From Robinsoniella peoriensis (GTDB taxonomy: Bacteria > Bacillota > Clostridia > Lachnospirales > Lachnospiraceae), in NCBI RefSeq assembly GCF_000797495.1, contig NZ_JTGN01000005.1:1-64000 (forward strand): a DNA stretch of 64,000 bases. The letters run 5' to 3'. The position numbers and the translations under genes were made by a program. The notes under the pieces are model-generated. The model worked only from the letters and a program-made list of their open reading frames with translations, made no database searches and was not told the DNA's origin. This document shows, one piece after another, positions 43,991 to 52,435 of this stretch (within the stretch, counting starts at the first letter, position 1; the number at the start of each line of letters is the position of its first letter).

Positions 43991-46339
43991 ATGGTTCAAC
44001 AAACAGACCACTGTTATACGCACAACTGTATGGGAAAATATAAAATTTACAGAAAAATACTTTCAGATAAGGAACGGGATGAAATGCTACATAAAATGAT
44101 AAAAGTAAATGCAAATATAATTTCAAAGGCAATAACTGTCATTATTATATTGATTATAATAGTTTACTACACAATAACAATTTACAACTCCAATATTATG
44201 AATAAACAAATGGTCACTGTTAGTGAACATCCGTATACAGTTGTCGTTGCAATAGGTGATGTCAAAGCAAACTTGATGTTATTGCGTGCATTGCCGGAGA
44301 GATTGACATACTCCCAGTCTCAGGAGATCGTTGAGGGGATAAGAGCATATTATGACACCATCAACCAGTCTATGACGGAGAAGATAGACTTATTGCTTGA
44401 ACGTTACCTTGCCGATAAAGAAAGTGTCCCTGCCATGCAATCTACCTATCTTCAGCTAATTGAAGCCCAGACAAAGCTCTTATCAATAGCAGAAGGCGAG
44501 GATAGTAATGCAGAAGATATTTCGGCATATTATACGAAGGAAATAATACCCAAACTGGACAAGCTGGATGAGCTGTCTGAAACCATCACGAAAGGTGCTG
44601 GAAATAAACTAAAAGAATATTCTTCTCTGGTAACCCGTTCCAAGAATACCATGTTGGTAATGGCTAGTATTCTCAGTAGTGCTATGCTGATAGCAATTAT
44701 TTTTTATATGTACATTTTACGGCTGAAATACAAAGCCGAGGAAGAAATGCGTGACATTAGGGCAGAACTTGAAGTAGAACAACGTGCCAATTCTGCAAAA
44801 TCACAATTTTTATTTAATATGTCACATGATATTCGCACCCCTATGAATGCCATCATCGGTCTTACTGCCATAGCTGCTATGGATATTAATAAGCAGGACA
44901 AAGTAAAGGCATGTCTTACTAAAATAACTACTTCTTCAAAACAGCTGCTGGGTCTCATCAATGATGTTTTAGATATGAGCCGGATCGAGAGCGGAAAGGT
45001 TTCATTGAATGATGAAGATTTTGTGCTGCCGGAACTAATTGATGACTTCATCAGCATTACACAACTGCAAACAGCTGACAAAGGATTAAAAATGGAGATC
45101 AATGTCAGTGATCTGACCCATGAACGAGTAACAGGTGATGCAGTACAAATCAGGCGTATATTGTCGAATATCTTTGGCAATGCCCTGAAGTTTACACCCG
45201 CTGGAGGAGAAATCTGGTTAACCATACGTGAGCTGCCACCCACGACAAAAGGATATGGAACTTATCAGTTTATTATGCGTGATACTGGTATTGGCATGAC
45301 GGAAGATTTTATAAAAAAACTGTTTCTGCCTTTTGAACGAGCTGAAACATCCACCAAAAGCAAGGTGGAAGGAACTGGTCTGGGAATGGCTATTACAAAA
45401 AATATCGTGGATATGATGAGTGGGCAAATCAAGGTTGAAAGTGAGGTAAACAAAGGTACAACATTTACGGTAACTCTTCCAATAAAGCTGCAAAACTGTG
45501 AGGAAGAACTTTGTGATTTCAGTCAATTATATGATTTGCGTTCTCTAGTTGTTGATGATGATCCCATCGCCTGTGAGAGTACTGCTAGAATGATAGAGGA
45601 AATCGGCATGCGCAGTGAATGGGTGCTCACGGGAAGCGAGGCTGTGAAAAAGGTAAAAATAGCGCATGAATCCGTCCAGGATTATCACGTAGTTATTGTA
45701 GACTGGCAGATGCCAGGTATGGATGGTGTACAAACCACTCGCCAGATACGGGAAATTGTTGGTGAGGAACTGCCGATAATTGTTCTGACGGCGTATGACT
45801 GGGCTGATATTGCTGAAGAGGCTCAATCTGCTGGTGTGAATGCATTTTTATCAAAACCGGTGTTCAAATCCAGGCTGTACCATGTTATGAGCGATCTGAC
45901 AAAAGAGGAAAAGAAAGATTTATCGATCGATGCTGAAAATTTAGAAAGTATGCAACAATTTTCAGGTCGTGTTCTTCTGGTAGAGGATAATGAGATTAAT
46001 ATGGAAATAGCGGAAGAGTTTATTAGATACTTTGGAGTTGATATAGAAAAAGTCTGGAATGGATTAGAGGCGGTGGAACGAATTAAAGCGGTTGCGCCGG
46101 ATTATTATGACCTTGTATTTATGGATATCCAGATGCCGCATATGGATGGTTATGAAGCTACCCAGGAAATCCGAAAGTTTGAAAAGGAGCAAGGTGACTC
46201 TCATCTGCCGATTGTTGCTATGTCTGCAAATGCTTTTATAGAAGAAATTAATAAAGGCTATGCCTGTGGAATGGATAGTTATATCACAAAACCAGTGGAA
46301 CTTGTAACGCTTTATAGCGTTTTGAAAAAGTATCTTTAA
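43991..46339 (+). CDS. Hybrid sensor histidine kinase with two receiver domains
   Basis: 782 aa. Transmembrane helices near residues 45-65 and 218-240 bracket a helical extracytoplasmic sensor. Then HisKA with phospho-His in NMSHDIRTPMNA (about 279), and HATPase with N box ILSNIFGNALKFTP, DTGIGM and GTGLGMAI. Receiver 1 (about 515-635) has Asp in VVIVDWQMPGMDG; receiver 2 (about 660-782) has Asp in LVFMDIQMPHMDG. Start is uncertain: the ribosome site here is weak, and an ATG at 44084 after AAGGAACGGGATGAA is an alternative. No separate DNA-binding regulator is adjacent. Confidence 0.92.
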   Translation: MVQQTDHCYTHNCMGKYKIYRKILSDKERDEMLHKMIKVNANIISKAITVIIILIIIVYYTITIYNSNIMNKQMVTVSEHPYTVVVAIGDVKANLMLLRALPERLTYSQSQEIVEGIRAYYDTINQSMTEKIDLLLERYLADKESVPAMQSTYLQLIEAQTKLLSIAEGEDSNAEDISAYYTKEIIPKLDKLDELSETITKGAGNKLKEYSSLVTRSKNTMLVMASILSSAMLIAIIFYMYILRLKYKAEEEMRDIRAELEVEQRANSAKSQFLFNMSHDIRTPMNAIIGLTAIAAMDINKQDKVKACLTKITTSSKQLLGLINDVLDMSRIESGKVSLNDEDFVLPELIDDFISITQLQTADKGLKMEINVSDLTHERVTGDAVQIRRILSNIFGNALKFTPAGGEIWLTIRELPPTTKGYGTYQFIMRDTGIGMTEDFIKKLFLPFERAETSTKSKVEGTGLGMAITKNIVDMMSGQIKVESEVNKGTTFTVTLPIKLQNCEEELCDFSQLYDLRSLVVDDDPIACESTARMIEEIGMRSEWVLTGSEAVKKVKIAHESVQDYHVVIVDWQMPGMDGVQTTRQIREIVGEELPIIVLTAYDWADIAEEAQSAGVNAFLSKPVFKSRLYHVMSDLTKEEKKDLSIDAENLESMQQFSGRVLLVEDNEINMEIAEEFIRYFGVDIEKVWNGLEAVERIKAVAPDYYDLVFMDIQMPHMDGYEATQEIRKFEKEQGDSHLPIVAMSANAFIEEINKGYACGMDSYITKPVELVTLYSVLKKYL

Positions 46340-46426
46340 GCTGCAATTCAATAGTAATTTCACGCTTAAGACAAGCAGTGGAAAAAGCGCATATTGTAAT
46401 ATAAGAGTTGAATAAGATTTATGGAT

Positions 46427-46458
46427 AGAGGCGTACATTTGTATGTCTCTATTTTTGA
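46427..46458 (+). terminator. Terminator after hybrid kinase
   Basis: GAGGCGTACATTTGTATGTCTC followed by TATTTTTG; wobble-containing 10-bp stem, 88 bases after the stop. Confidence 0.65.
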
Positions 46459-46589
46459 AAAGATTTATCTACGGTAAAAGTGGATAATATTACCGACTAG
46501 ACGAGAATAGCTGCCAGTTAGTCAATAAGCGCCAAATAATAATGCGGTTAAATTTAAAATTACCCCAGCCCTTTGCGAGTTGGAGTAAT

Positions 46590-46780
46590 TTATTCAGTTG
46601 CCTTATAGTATCTTTTTATTCCATGATCAAAGAATCTTTTGCATTGTTCGCCACTGTTTTCTACTCCTTTTCTGATATGCTTATTATACCATAAAAAGCA
46701 TCATATAAAAATAAAAAGCCCAGTATTTTCAAGGCTTTGTTTGTATTGTTCTTCGGCTGAAACTCTTGCTGCACTCATAT
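46590..46780 (-). pseudogene. Degraded IS66-family accessory/transposase remnant
   Basis: On the minus strand ATG 46778, preceded by GGAGGCTTGCAT, opens MSAARVSAEEQYKQSLEN and stops after 25 codons. The start resembles IS66 TnpA proteins, whose N-terminus runs ARVSAEEQ. About 100 bases on, AAAGGAGTAGAAAACA precedes a GTG opening ANNAKDSLIME, a stop, then KDTIRQLNKLLQLA, similar in style to a TnpC N-terminus. Neither gene is intact. Homology is judged by eye only. Confidence 0.4.
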
Positions 46781-47079
46781 GCAAGCCTCCATAATCATCA
46801 TGTAGTGAAATGCTTGCATCTATCATTTTTATCAATCTAAAATAGAGTAAAACGCTTACATTTCCTAGCAATAATTATGAAACAACTTTTAGGACTTGAC
46901 AATCCGTCGATTTATTTTGAACTTACAGATGAACAAGCGCAATACTCATACAACGTTAATGCGAAGAAAAGAGAAGAAACATTACCTCAGCTCTATGATA
47001 ATCGATTGAGGATATTATGACATTAATTACTGATTAATATTGCGTACATGTGAATAGAATGAGGATAGAACAGTAGGGG

Positions 47080-47116
47080 CATACATATATACTTGTATGT
47101 CTCTATTTTTGCTTAT
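47080..47116 (+). repeat. Second copy of the hairpin at 46427
   Basis: GGGGCATACATATATACTTGTATGTCTCTATTTTTG matches the end of the hybrid-kinase terminator region (shared TTGTATGTCTCTATTTTTG). It has no gene immediately upstream that needs a terminator. Confidence 0.6.
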
Positions 47117-47233
47117 TTACCAATTAATCAAGAATTCATACCAGTTAGTCAATCATACATGAAAAAATGCTAAAAATATGATATAATAATTTTGTATTAT
47201 TGTAAGATATTACATGAGAGAGAGGAAAAAGGT

Positions 47234-48322
47234 ATGATAAGAAGAAAACAAGTTCTATTGACAGCAGTGGTAGTTATGTTAATAATGGCAGTGTTACCGC
47301 TGAATGCTATGGCAAAAAGTAAAATTATTCCTAATGATAATACGGGTATCCCTGATCGAGTATTATATCAAAAGATTTTGCAAGAGCTTGGCAAAAGTAG
47401 CACTAAAACATTTACAGAAAAAGAGGCAGCTAGAATTACTCGTTTAGAAGCAGATGGCGATGATGATAATATTGAGTCAACAAAAATAAAATCTTTGAGA
47501 GGGATAGAGAAACTTAAAAATCTAACCTATTTGAATGTGTCATTTAATCGTTTGCGAAGCATAAAACATATAAAAAAATTACAAAACCTAAAATATTTAG
47601 ATGTTGCTGTTAACCAACTAACTACTCTTTCTGGAATAGAAAGGTTGTATCAGCTTGAATCACTGGATGTATCTGATAATAAACTGACAAATTTTTCGGG
47701 AGTTGAAAATTTAAAAAATTTGACTTCTATAAGCGCATGGGATAATCAGATTAAAAATATAGATGCAATTAAAAATCTGGTAAATCTGGAGAATATAGTA
47801 TTAAATGGAAATAGATTAAAAAGACTTGACGCAATAAAAAATTTAAAAAGATTAACTTCAATTTATGCGACTGGAAACAGATTAAATCGCTTACCTAATC
47901 TTAATAAGTATACTGAATTAGGCGTCGTAGAATTTAAGTGGAATTGTTTAAGTGAAAAAGAATTAAATGAAAAATTACCACAAAGTTGGAGGCGAATTGA
48001 TGACTGGTATAAAAGTACAGTCAAACTTCAAAACATTAAAAGAACTATAAAGCTTATACAGCCTGTAGCATTTGATAAGATTAATAAAAATATTAAAAAA
48101 ATTAGTGGTTTCGCAAACAAAAATTCAACGGTATCACTTAGAGATCAAAACGGTAAAAAAATTATTTCTGTGAAATCAGATAGTAAGGGTAAATTTGTAT
48201 TTAGAAATCTAAATTTAGAAAAATGGGCAGGTATGACATTGTCTTTACAGTCATATGTTATGGATAAGTTTTACGGAGAAAAGAACATATTGAAAGAAGT
48301 TAAATTTACAGTTCATAATTAA
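47234..48322 (+). CDS. Secreted leucine-rich-repeat protein
   Basis: 362 aa. Signal peptide 1-29 (VVVMLIMAVLPLNAMAKS). Residues 85-235 are about seven internalin-type LRRs of 21-22 residues (LKNLTYLNVSFNRLRSIKHI, LYQLESLDVSDNKLTNFSGV, LVNLENIVLNGNRLKRLDAI). The C-terminal 80 residues look like a bacterial Ig/Big domain (ISGFANKNSTVSLRDQNGK). No LPxTG anchor. ATG 47234 follows GAGGAAAAAGGT. Strongly AT-rich and unlike its flanks, so probably acquired. Confidence 0.88.
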   Translation: MIRRKQVLLTAVVVMLIMAVLPLNAMAKSKIIPNDNTGIPDRVLYQKILQELGKSSTKTFTEKEAARITRLEADGDDDNIESTKIKSLRGIEKLKNLTYLNVSFNRLRSIKHIKKLQNLKYLDVAVNQLTTLSGIERLYQLESLDVSDNKLTNFSGVENLKNLTSISAWDNQIKNIDAIKNLVNLENIVLNGNRLKRLDAIKNLKRLTSIYATGNRLNRLPNLNKYTELGVVEFKWNCLSEKELNEKLPQSWRRIDDWYKSTVKLQNIKRTIKLIQPVAFDKINKNIKKISGFANKNSTVSLRDQNGKKIISVKSDSKGKFVFRNLNLEKWAGMTLSLQSYVMDKFYGEKNILKEVKFTVHN

Positions 48323-48329
48323 GAGAAAA

Positions 48330-48360
48330 ATAGGGGCGGGTATCAATCGTCCCTATTATA
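48330..48360 (+). terminator. Terminator after LRR gene
   Basis: ATAGGG-GCG ... CG-TCCCTAT stem followed by TATAGTTTTC, close to the LRR gene stop. Confidence 0.5.
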
Positions 48361-48364
48361 GTTT

Positions 48365-48544
48365 TCATTTGACTATTTTTATCATGAGTTTTTTATACGT
48401 CTCCTGAATTTCTTCTTCAGTCGGTTCTGGACAGTCTGTTTTTTCAATTGTTTTCTCATATTCATCAGCTTCACGAAACAAAATTTCTTTTATTAAAATG
48501 TCTATTTCGTCATGTTTATCATCGTCAAAGTCCACATTTTGCAT
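48365..48544 (-). CDS. Small acidic protein, unknown
   Basis: 59 aa from ATG 48544; very acidic N-terminal half (NVDFDDDKHDEIDILIKEIL), a middle PEPTEEE and a basic end (KKLMIKIVK). GGAGGGATTTTGATA precedes it; a TTG two codons earlier is also possible. No recognised domain, no membrane span. Lies alone, converging on the LRR gene. Confidence 0.6.
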   Translation of the reverse strand: MQNVDFDDDKHDEIDILIKEILFREADEYEKTIEKTDCPEPTEEEIQETYKKLMIKIVK

Positions 48545-48695
48545 TATCAAAATCCCTCCAATATTAATTATAATACAGAATTGAGAGATGGTGAGAGGGA
48601 ATTAATGAGAAAATTTGTTATAAAAAAAGGAGAACCACAAAAGATGCTCTCCTTTTCAGCTAAAACGTATGTGCTCGTCAAACAAACATAATAAT

Positions 48696-49241
48696 TTAAT
48701 CTTCCACATCAAATTCGGTAAACGTATGATACCATTTTGATTCTCCATCTACAAGATAATTAAATATGATTCTATAGTGACCAGAATTTATTTCAAAACT
48801 TTTTAGAAATAATGAGAGGTTTTTGATTGATTCACCATTAAACCAAATGCTAGTTTCTAAATATTGTGAATTATCTACTAGCGGAACATTGTACCATGTA
48901 TTATTTATTGATATATTTAACTCAAAAGCATTATCACATGATTTTATAATAACTTCATCATCTTGATCTACTAATTCTACTGAAATATACGAAGTAGAAG
49001 AAGTTATTATTTCAGTTTTAATTTCAGCTACCAAATAATCTGTAAAATAATCTTCTGGATAATTGATGACTTCTAGGTTATCTTTAGTCATTTCATCATT
49101 CGTTGTTATTATATCTGTTTGGTCATTTAAACTTTTATTATTTTCGCTGTTGCTATTTACACATCCACCAATCATTAATATAACAAAAGTCAAAATAGCG
49201 AAAAATATTCTGGAACTTATCATAGAAAACTTCTTACCCAA
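48696..49241 (-). CDS. Lipoprotein with Ig-like domain
   Basis: 181 aa. Signal peptide with lipobox IGGC (Cys about residue 27), a Ser/Asn/Thr-rich linker, then a beta-rich domain ending LSLFLKSFEINSGHYRIIFN and FTEFDVED, resembling the immunoglobulin-like domain (Big_14 type) of Lachnospiraceae lipoproteins. Starts 22 bases inside the end of the protease gene, so the two are co-transcribed. Might act as a chaperone or inhibitor of the protease, but that is only a guess from position. Confidence 0.75.
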   Translation of the reverse strand: MGKKFSMISSRIFFAILTFVILMIGGCVNSNSENNKSLNDQTDIITTNDEMTKDNLEVINYPEDYFTDYLVAEIKTEIITSSTSYISVELVDQDDEVIIKSCDNAFELNISINNTWYNVPLVDNSQYLETSIWFNGESIKNLSLFLKSFEINSGHYRIIFNYLVDGESKWYHTFTEFDVED

Positions 49242-50128
49242 TTCACCATATAACTGGTTAACCGGAATCCTTCATTGCGATTTGAATATGTGCTACTTGG
49301 TCTTGAGTGGATGCCAATAACGTATTGATTATCATCTCTGTATATAGGAGCACCACTTTGTCCCGATGTAGTGTCCATATTATATGTTAATACTTTTGTT
49401 ATACATGCAGTTATTTTACCCTCTTTGTTATACATGTTAGCAGACAAAGCATTGTTTGTAACAAATTCCCCTGGAAAACCCGGTACATGAACTACTGTTC
49501 CTTTATAGTATTCTTTGCCAGGTGTACTCTCGAGACCATACCACCCTGAATAGTCGCCTATATTTGTATCTAAACGTAAAATTGCATAGTCGTTCTTAGT
49601 TTGTCCTTCTAAATTCCAGGTTCCTTCAGTATAAACATTAGTAACGTTTGCCATACCATATGGGTTGGATAGTCCGTTCTTGCCAGGAAATAACCTCATA
49701 CTTATAACTTTACCACCCCGTTTAGTTTGGTACCCGCAATGCCCAGATGTAACAGCAGTTCGAGGTCCAACCATAAAAGCAGTCCCGAATTCTCTAGACC
49801 CATCTGGCCATATAAATACTGCAAAACATGTTGCGCTAAAAGGCCAAACTTCAGGATGTTTAATTTTATGCCTATTATCGTTCCCATTTACTAATATTCT
49901 AGAGTAAGCTGAATTACCTTTAAATGGTGGTGTCGTAAAATTCATTCCATACGGCGTTGACGTACTAATTTCAAATTCTGTTTCTTCCCCTGTAATAAGA
50001 TTATTATCAATAACCTTAATTTTTGAATCATCAGTTGTTGTATCTCCTTTTGCTAAGACGTTTAGTGTACAGAATAAAAAGACTAACATACATGACAACA
50101 AAATACTACACTTTTTCAATAATTTCAT
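49220..50128 (-). CDS. Secreted V8-like trypsin-fold serine protease
   Basis: 302 aa. Signal peptide 1-27 (SCMLVFLFCTLNVLA), a propeptide-like stretch of about 60 residues, then the protease. Catalytic His in TAVTSGHCGY, Asp in KNDYAILRL, Ser in TTSGQSGAPIY, the pattern of glutamyl endopeptidases. GTVVHVPGFPGE and the final helix MVNWVRSFL also fit. ATG 50128 with GGGAGAAAAGT is preferred over one seven codons upstream. AT-rich like the rest of this island. Confidence 0.9.
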   Translation of the reverse strand: MKLLKKCSILLSCMLVFLFCTLNVLAKGDTTTDDSKIKVIDNNLITGEETEFEISTSTPYGMNFTTPPFKGNSAYSRILVNGNDNRHKIKHPEVWPFSATCFAVFIWPDGSREFGTAFMVGPRTAVTSGHCGYQTKRGGKVISMRLFPGKNGLSNPYGMANVTNVYTEGTWNLEGQTKNDYAILRLDTNIGDYSGWYGLESTPGKEYYKGTVVHVPGFPGEFVTNNALSANMYNKEGKITACITKVLTYNMDTTSGQSGAPIYRDDNQYVIGIHSRPSSTYSNRNEGFRLTSYMVNWVRSFL

Positions 50129-50319
50129 ACTTTTCTCCCTACTTGACATATTTACGAGTTAATTATTTATTCTCCTTTCTTTTTTGTGTTAATATATGAA
50201 TTATTTTACCATATGACAGAAAATAGCTCAATACATAGAATGTAGACTGTTAAAATATATTAAAGAAAAGTTTGCATGATAAAATAAAAAAGTATAATAA
50301 GTTAACTTTTGTTTGCTTA

Positions 50320-50475
50320 TTACACTTTTTCACCAAGCGTAACAGTATCAATACCACCTGTGCCTACTCTATACATAGCCTTAAATTTATATTGATTGCG
50401 CTTGCCTTTAAAGTTATAAAGATATCCAGAAGAAGTACCGGTTTCAATAACTTTTAGAGTTTCTTCTCGTTTCAT
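50320..50475 (-). CDS. Small basic protein, unknown
   Basis: 51 aa from ATG 50475: begins KREETLKVIETGTSSGYLYN and continues with a basic region, FKGKRNQYKFKAM, ending TVTLGEKV. GGGAGGAAT lies immediately upstream with short spacing. The frame is open further upstream, but that part has no sign of coding. May be part of a mobile-element cargo. Unrecognised. Confidence 0.5.
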   Translation of the reverse strand: MKREETLKVIETGTSSGYLYNFKGKRNQYKFKAMYRVGTGGIDTVTLGEKV

Positions 50476-50781
50476 ATTCCTCCCTTGGTTTATTGATAGT
50501 GCTATAATCGCGAGGGAAAACAAATGTGCAATTTTGTATATTGGAGATGGATTCGATAAAGCTACGAATATCTTGAAGGAAAATAATCTTATATTGTAAT
50601 ATCTGTCTATAGCGAATAAAATAACTATTATTAAAAATCGGTTTGGATTTCCGAGTGAGTGTAGAAGAGAACCAGATGCACCCAGCGAGCCAAAAAAAGA
50701 CCCCCTCGAAAGTTTTAACCACTCCCTCATCTATCATCATATATCACAGGACATAGGAGCACCTGACAGTGCTCCTTTCCT
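50476..50781. other. Intergenic region in the degraded island
   Basis: No intact gene. Contains AGGAGCAC-CTGACA-GTGCTCCT (50746-50767), a hairpin that would terminate the J-domain-type remnant on the minus strand or plus-strand transcripts (TTTCCTTT follows). Confidence 0.5.
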
Positions 50782-50985
50782 TTATGAATTAAGCAATACA
50801 GCAGTTTCATTCTTAACACTTGTGCTTCCGTAGTACAGGCGGATATCATCAATACTCAATTTCTTACGGCTTTTCTTCCTGAAAGTTTCCGTGTGAAAGT
50901 ACCATTTCTTTTTCTCAGATGCCCATTTAAAACCGATACTTCCCAGATATTTTCTATGTGGGTATGTCAGACCATCGTAAGGGCT
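50782..50985 (-). pseudogene. 3' fragment of a J-domain-type mobile-element protein
   Basis: About 67 codons, open at the 5' side without a start, ending at TAA 50782. Reads YLGSIGFKWASEKKKWYF, then TETFRKKSRKKLSIDDIRLYYGS. That pattern (GFKWxxxKKxWYxH, RKKS, DDIRxxYGS) is the C-terminus of J-domain-like proteins found on phages and conjugative elements. It is cut off where the recombinase fragment on the opposite strand begins, near 50985. Assigned by eye. Confidence 0.5.
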
Positions 50986-51203
50986 GATCCTGAGTTATCA
51001 TCTGAGTTAAGACTGCATGATTTACGTGCAAGCTGTATTTCTCTTTTGGTAGAGGATAATTATAGTATCAAGGATATTCAAGACTGGGTTGGTCAAAAAG
51101 ACATTGAAACAACTTTGAAGTTTATGCAAGGGTGAAGAAAAATAAGAAGTTTGTCATTTCAGATGCGCTTGTCGAAAAGTTCGATCTAAATCCCAAGAGT
51201 TAG
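50983..51203 (+). pseudogene. Truncated, frameshifted tyrosine recombinase (integrase)
   Basis: Only the C-terminal catalytic end remains. RLHDLRASCISLLVEDNYSI carries the HxxR box, followed by IQDWVGQKDIETTLKF, where the usual GH is GQ. The frame then ends by a stop at 51133. One base earlier or later the next frame continues YARVKKNKKFVISDALVEKF to TAG 51203, so a single-base deletion has hit at or next to the catalytic tyrosine codon (about 51120-51124). Lies 85 bases from the 3' end of tRNA-Pro, the classic integration target. Confidence 0.8.
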
Positions 51204-51224
51204 AACAGTGTTAGAACAGTCCTT

Positions 51225-51272
51225 CAAAAAACAAAAAACACTAACTCTCATATCCCAGAAAGTCAGTGTTTG
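51225..51272 (-). terminator. Terminator after tRNA-Pro
   Basis: On the minus strand AAACACTGACT ... AGTTAGTGTTT followed by TTTGTTTTTTG, 16 bases after the tRNA. Confidence 0.75.
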
Positions 51273-51287
51273 TACGGGTTTTCATCA

Positions 51288-51361
51288 TCGGAGTGACAAG
51301 ATTTGAACTTGCGACCTCTCGGCCCCCAGCCGAGCGCGCTACCAAGCTACGCCACACTCCG
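51288..51361 (-). tRNA. tRNA-Pro (anticodon GGG)
   Basis: 74 nt on the minus strand. Acceptor stem CGGAGTG/CACTCCG with discriminator A; D arm with AGCTTGGTAGC; anticodon stem CTCGG/CCGAG around loop CTGGGGG, giving anticodon GGG; T arm with GTTCAAATC. CCA is not encoded. Its 3' end faces the broken recombinase and is the probable attachment site of the former element. Confidence 0.95.
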
Positions 51362-51460
51362 TTGATGCATATTATAGCAATAAAACAAGAAAAAAGCAAG
51401 TTTTATTGTGCATATTTTTTAGAACAATTTTAATATAATCACAATACTTTAAATAGTCAT

Positions 51461-52021
51461 TTAAAAAACCCCTAAGTGCTCTAAAAGAATCTTCGTTCCC
51501 ATGAGAATTAGTATTATTCCTCCGGCGAGTTCTGCTTTTGATTTATATCGTGCGCCAAAGATATTTCCGATTTTAACACCGATAAAGGAACATGCAAATG
51601 TTACGATACCGATAAAGGAGACAGCAGGAATGATATCTACACTTAAGAAAGCAAAGGTAACTCCTATGGCAAGAGCATCAATGCTGGTAGCAACGGCAAG
51701 TACCAGCATAGATTTCATATCCAGGGAGTCATTACAGCACTCCTGCTCTTTGCTCAAAGCTTCCCGTATCATATTAATCCCGATGATTCCCAGTAGTATA
51801 AAAGCAATCCAATGGTCTATACTGGTTATGTATTCTTTGAACTGCACACCCAGGAAATACCCAATCAGCGGCATACCTGCCTGGAATATTCCAAAGTAGA
51901 GCCCTACAATACAACATTTCTTAAATGTACTTTTGGGCATGGATAACCCCTTACAGATGGATACAGCAAATGCATCCATAGAAAGCCCGACTGCTAAAAT
52001 CAATAATTCTGCTAAATTCAT
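51461..52021 (-). CDS. mntP: Manganese efflux pump MntP
   Basis: 186 aa with six transmembrane helices in two inverted halves. Signature Asp residues occur in [16 protein letters not shown] and [16 protein letters not shown], the conserved metal-coordinating repeats. Exports Mn2+ from the cytoplasm. GGAGGAAAGAT precedes the ATG. Controlled by the manganese riboswitch just upstream. Confidence 0.95.
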   Translation of the reverse strand: MNLAELLILAVGLSMDAFAVSICKGLSMPKSTFKKCCIVGLYFGIFQAGMPLIGYFLGVQFKEYITSIDHWIAFILLGIIGINMIREALSKEQECCNDSLDMKSMLVLAVATSIDALAIGVTFAFLSVDIIPAVSFIGIVTFACSFIGVKIGNIFGARYKSKAELAGGIILILMGTKILLEHLGVF

Positions 52022-52111
52022 ATCTTTCCTCCTGCGGTATGTTTATGTATCTTAAAAACGATGCCAGTTGTTGTACTACTTATAATAGTAATTTTAAAAC
52101 ACGCTCTGGGA

Positions 52112-52250
52112 CAAAAGAAAAGACCTATCCGCAGATGGAATCTCTGCAGATAAGTCTCGTTATTTAAAGCAGAACCAGATAATTACTTATCAGTATGTTG
52201 ACCCTGCTACACATGCGTGCTAACTACTCCCTTATGCTGGCGTTAACGTT
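52112..52250 (-). promoter_or_regulatory. yybP-ykoY manganese riboswitch with terminator
   Basis: On the minus strand GGGAGTAGTTAGC, then AGCAGGGTCAACATACTG, then ACGAGACTTATC: the conserved parts of the yybP-ykoY aptamer. The last segment pairs with GATAGGTC further down to make a terminator (GACTTATC-T-GCAGA/TCTGC-G-GATAGGTC, 52121-52156) followed by TTTTCTTTT. Mn2+ binding would free the terminator and turn on mntP, 90 bases downstream. Confidence 0.9.
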
Positions 52251-52304
52251 TGTTTTGAATAGTATATAATAATTTTTATCATTTGGCAAGTGAAATATAA
52301 ATTA

Positions 52305-52391
52305 GTTAGATGTCAAACTTTATAAAAAGTTTAGAATTTTTTTGTTGAATTAGAAAATAACGGGTGATAATATATTCGTTAGATGTCTAAC
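52305..52391 (+). promoter_or_regulatory. MarR promoter with two operator dyads
   Basis: GTTAGATGTCTAAC (52378-52391) is a perfect palindrome and GTTAGATGTCAAAC (52305-52318) is the same with one mismatch, 73 bp apart. Between them TTGTTG (52342-52347) and GATAAT (52366-52371) make a promoter. This arrangement suits dimer binding and autorepression by the MarR protein. Confidence 0.75.
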
Positions 52392-52435
52392 TAAAAAACG
52401 AGACTTCAAACGATGCACAGATAGGGGTGAATAAG

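Larger units (their letters stand above)
46340..47233. other. Intergenic island margin with repeats and IS debris
   Basis: Contains a terminator-like hairpin (46427-46458), the IS66-like remnant on the minus strand, and a 47-codon open frame 46877-47020 without ribosome site. A second copy of the hairpin lies at 47080-47116. The sequence CCAGTTAGTCAAT follows both hairpin copies (about 46514 and 47142), so a segment has been duplicated or the debris has been inserted between two copies. Confidence 0.55.

Noticed and set aside
46877..47020. 47-codon plus-strand frame starting with ATGAAACAACTT
   Set aside because: No ribosome-binding site or recognisable domain, and it lies in degraded island DNA; kept only as a note.
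50444..50740. 98- and 136-codon frames on the minus strand upstream of the 51-aa gene
   Set aside because: Composition is not protein-like and there is no ribosome site; only the final 51 codons of the longer frame, after GGGAGGAAT, look coding.
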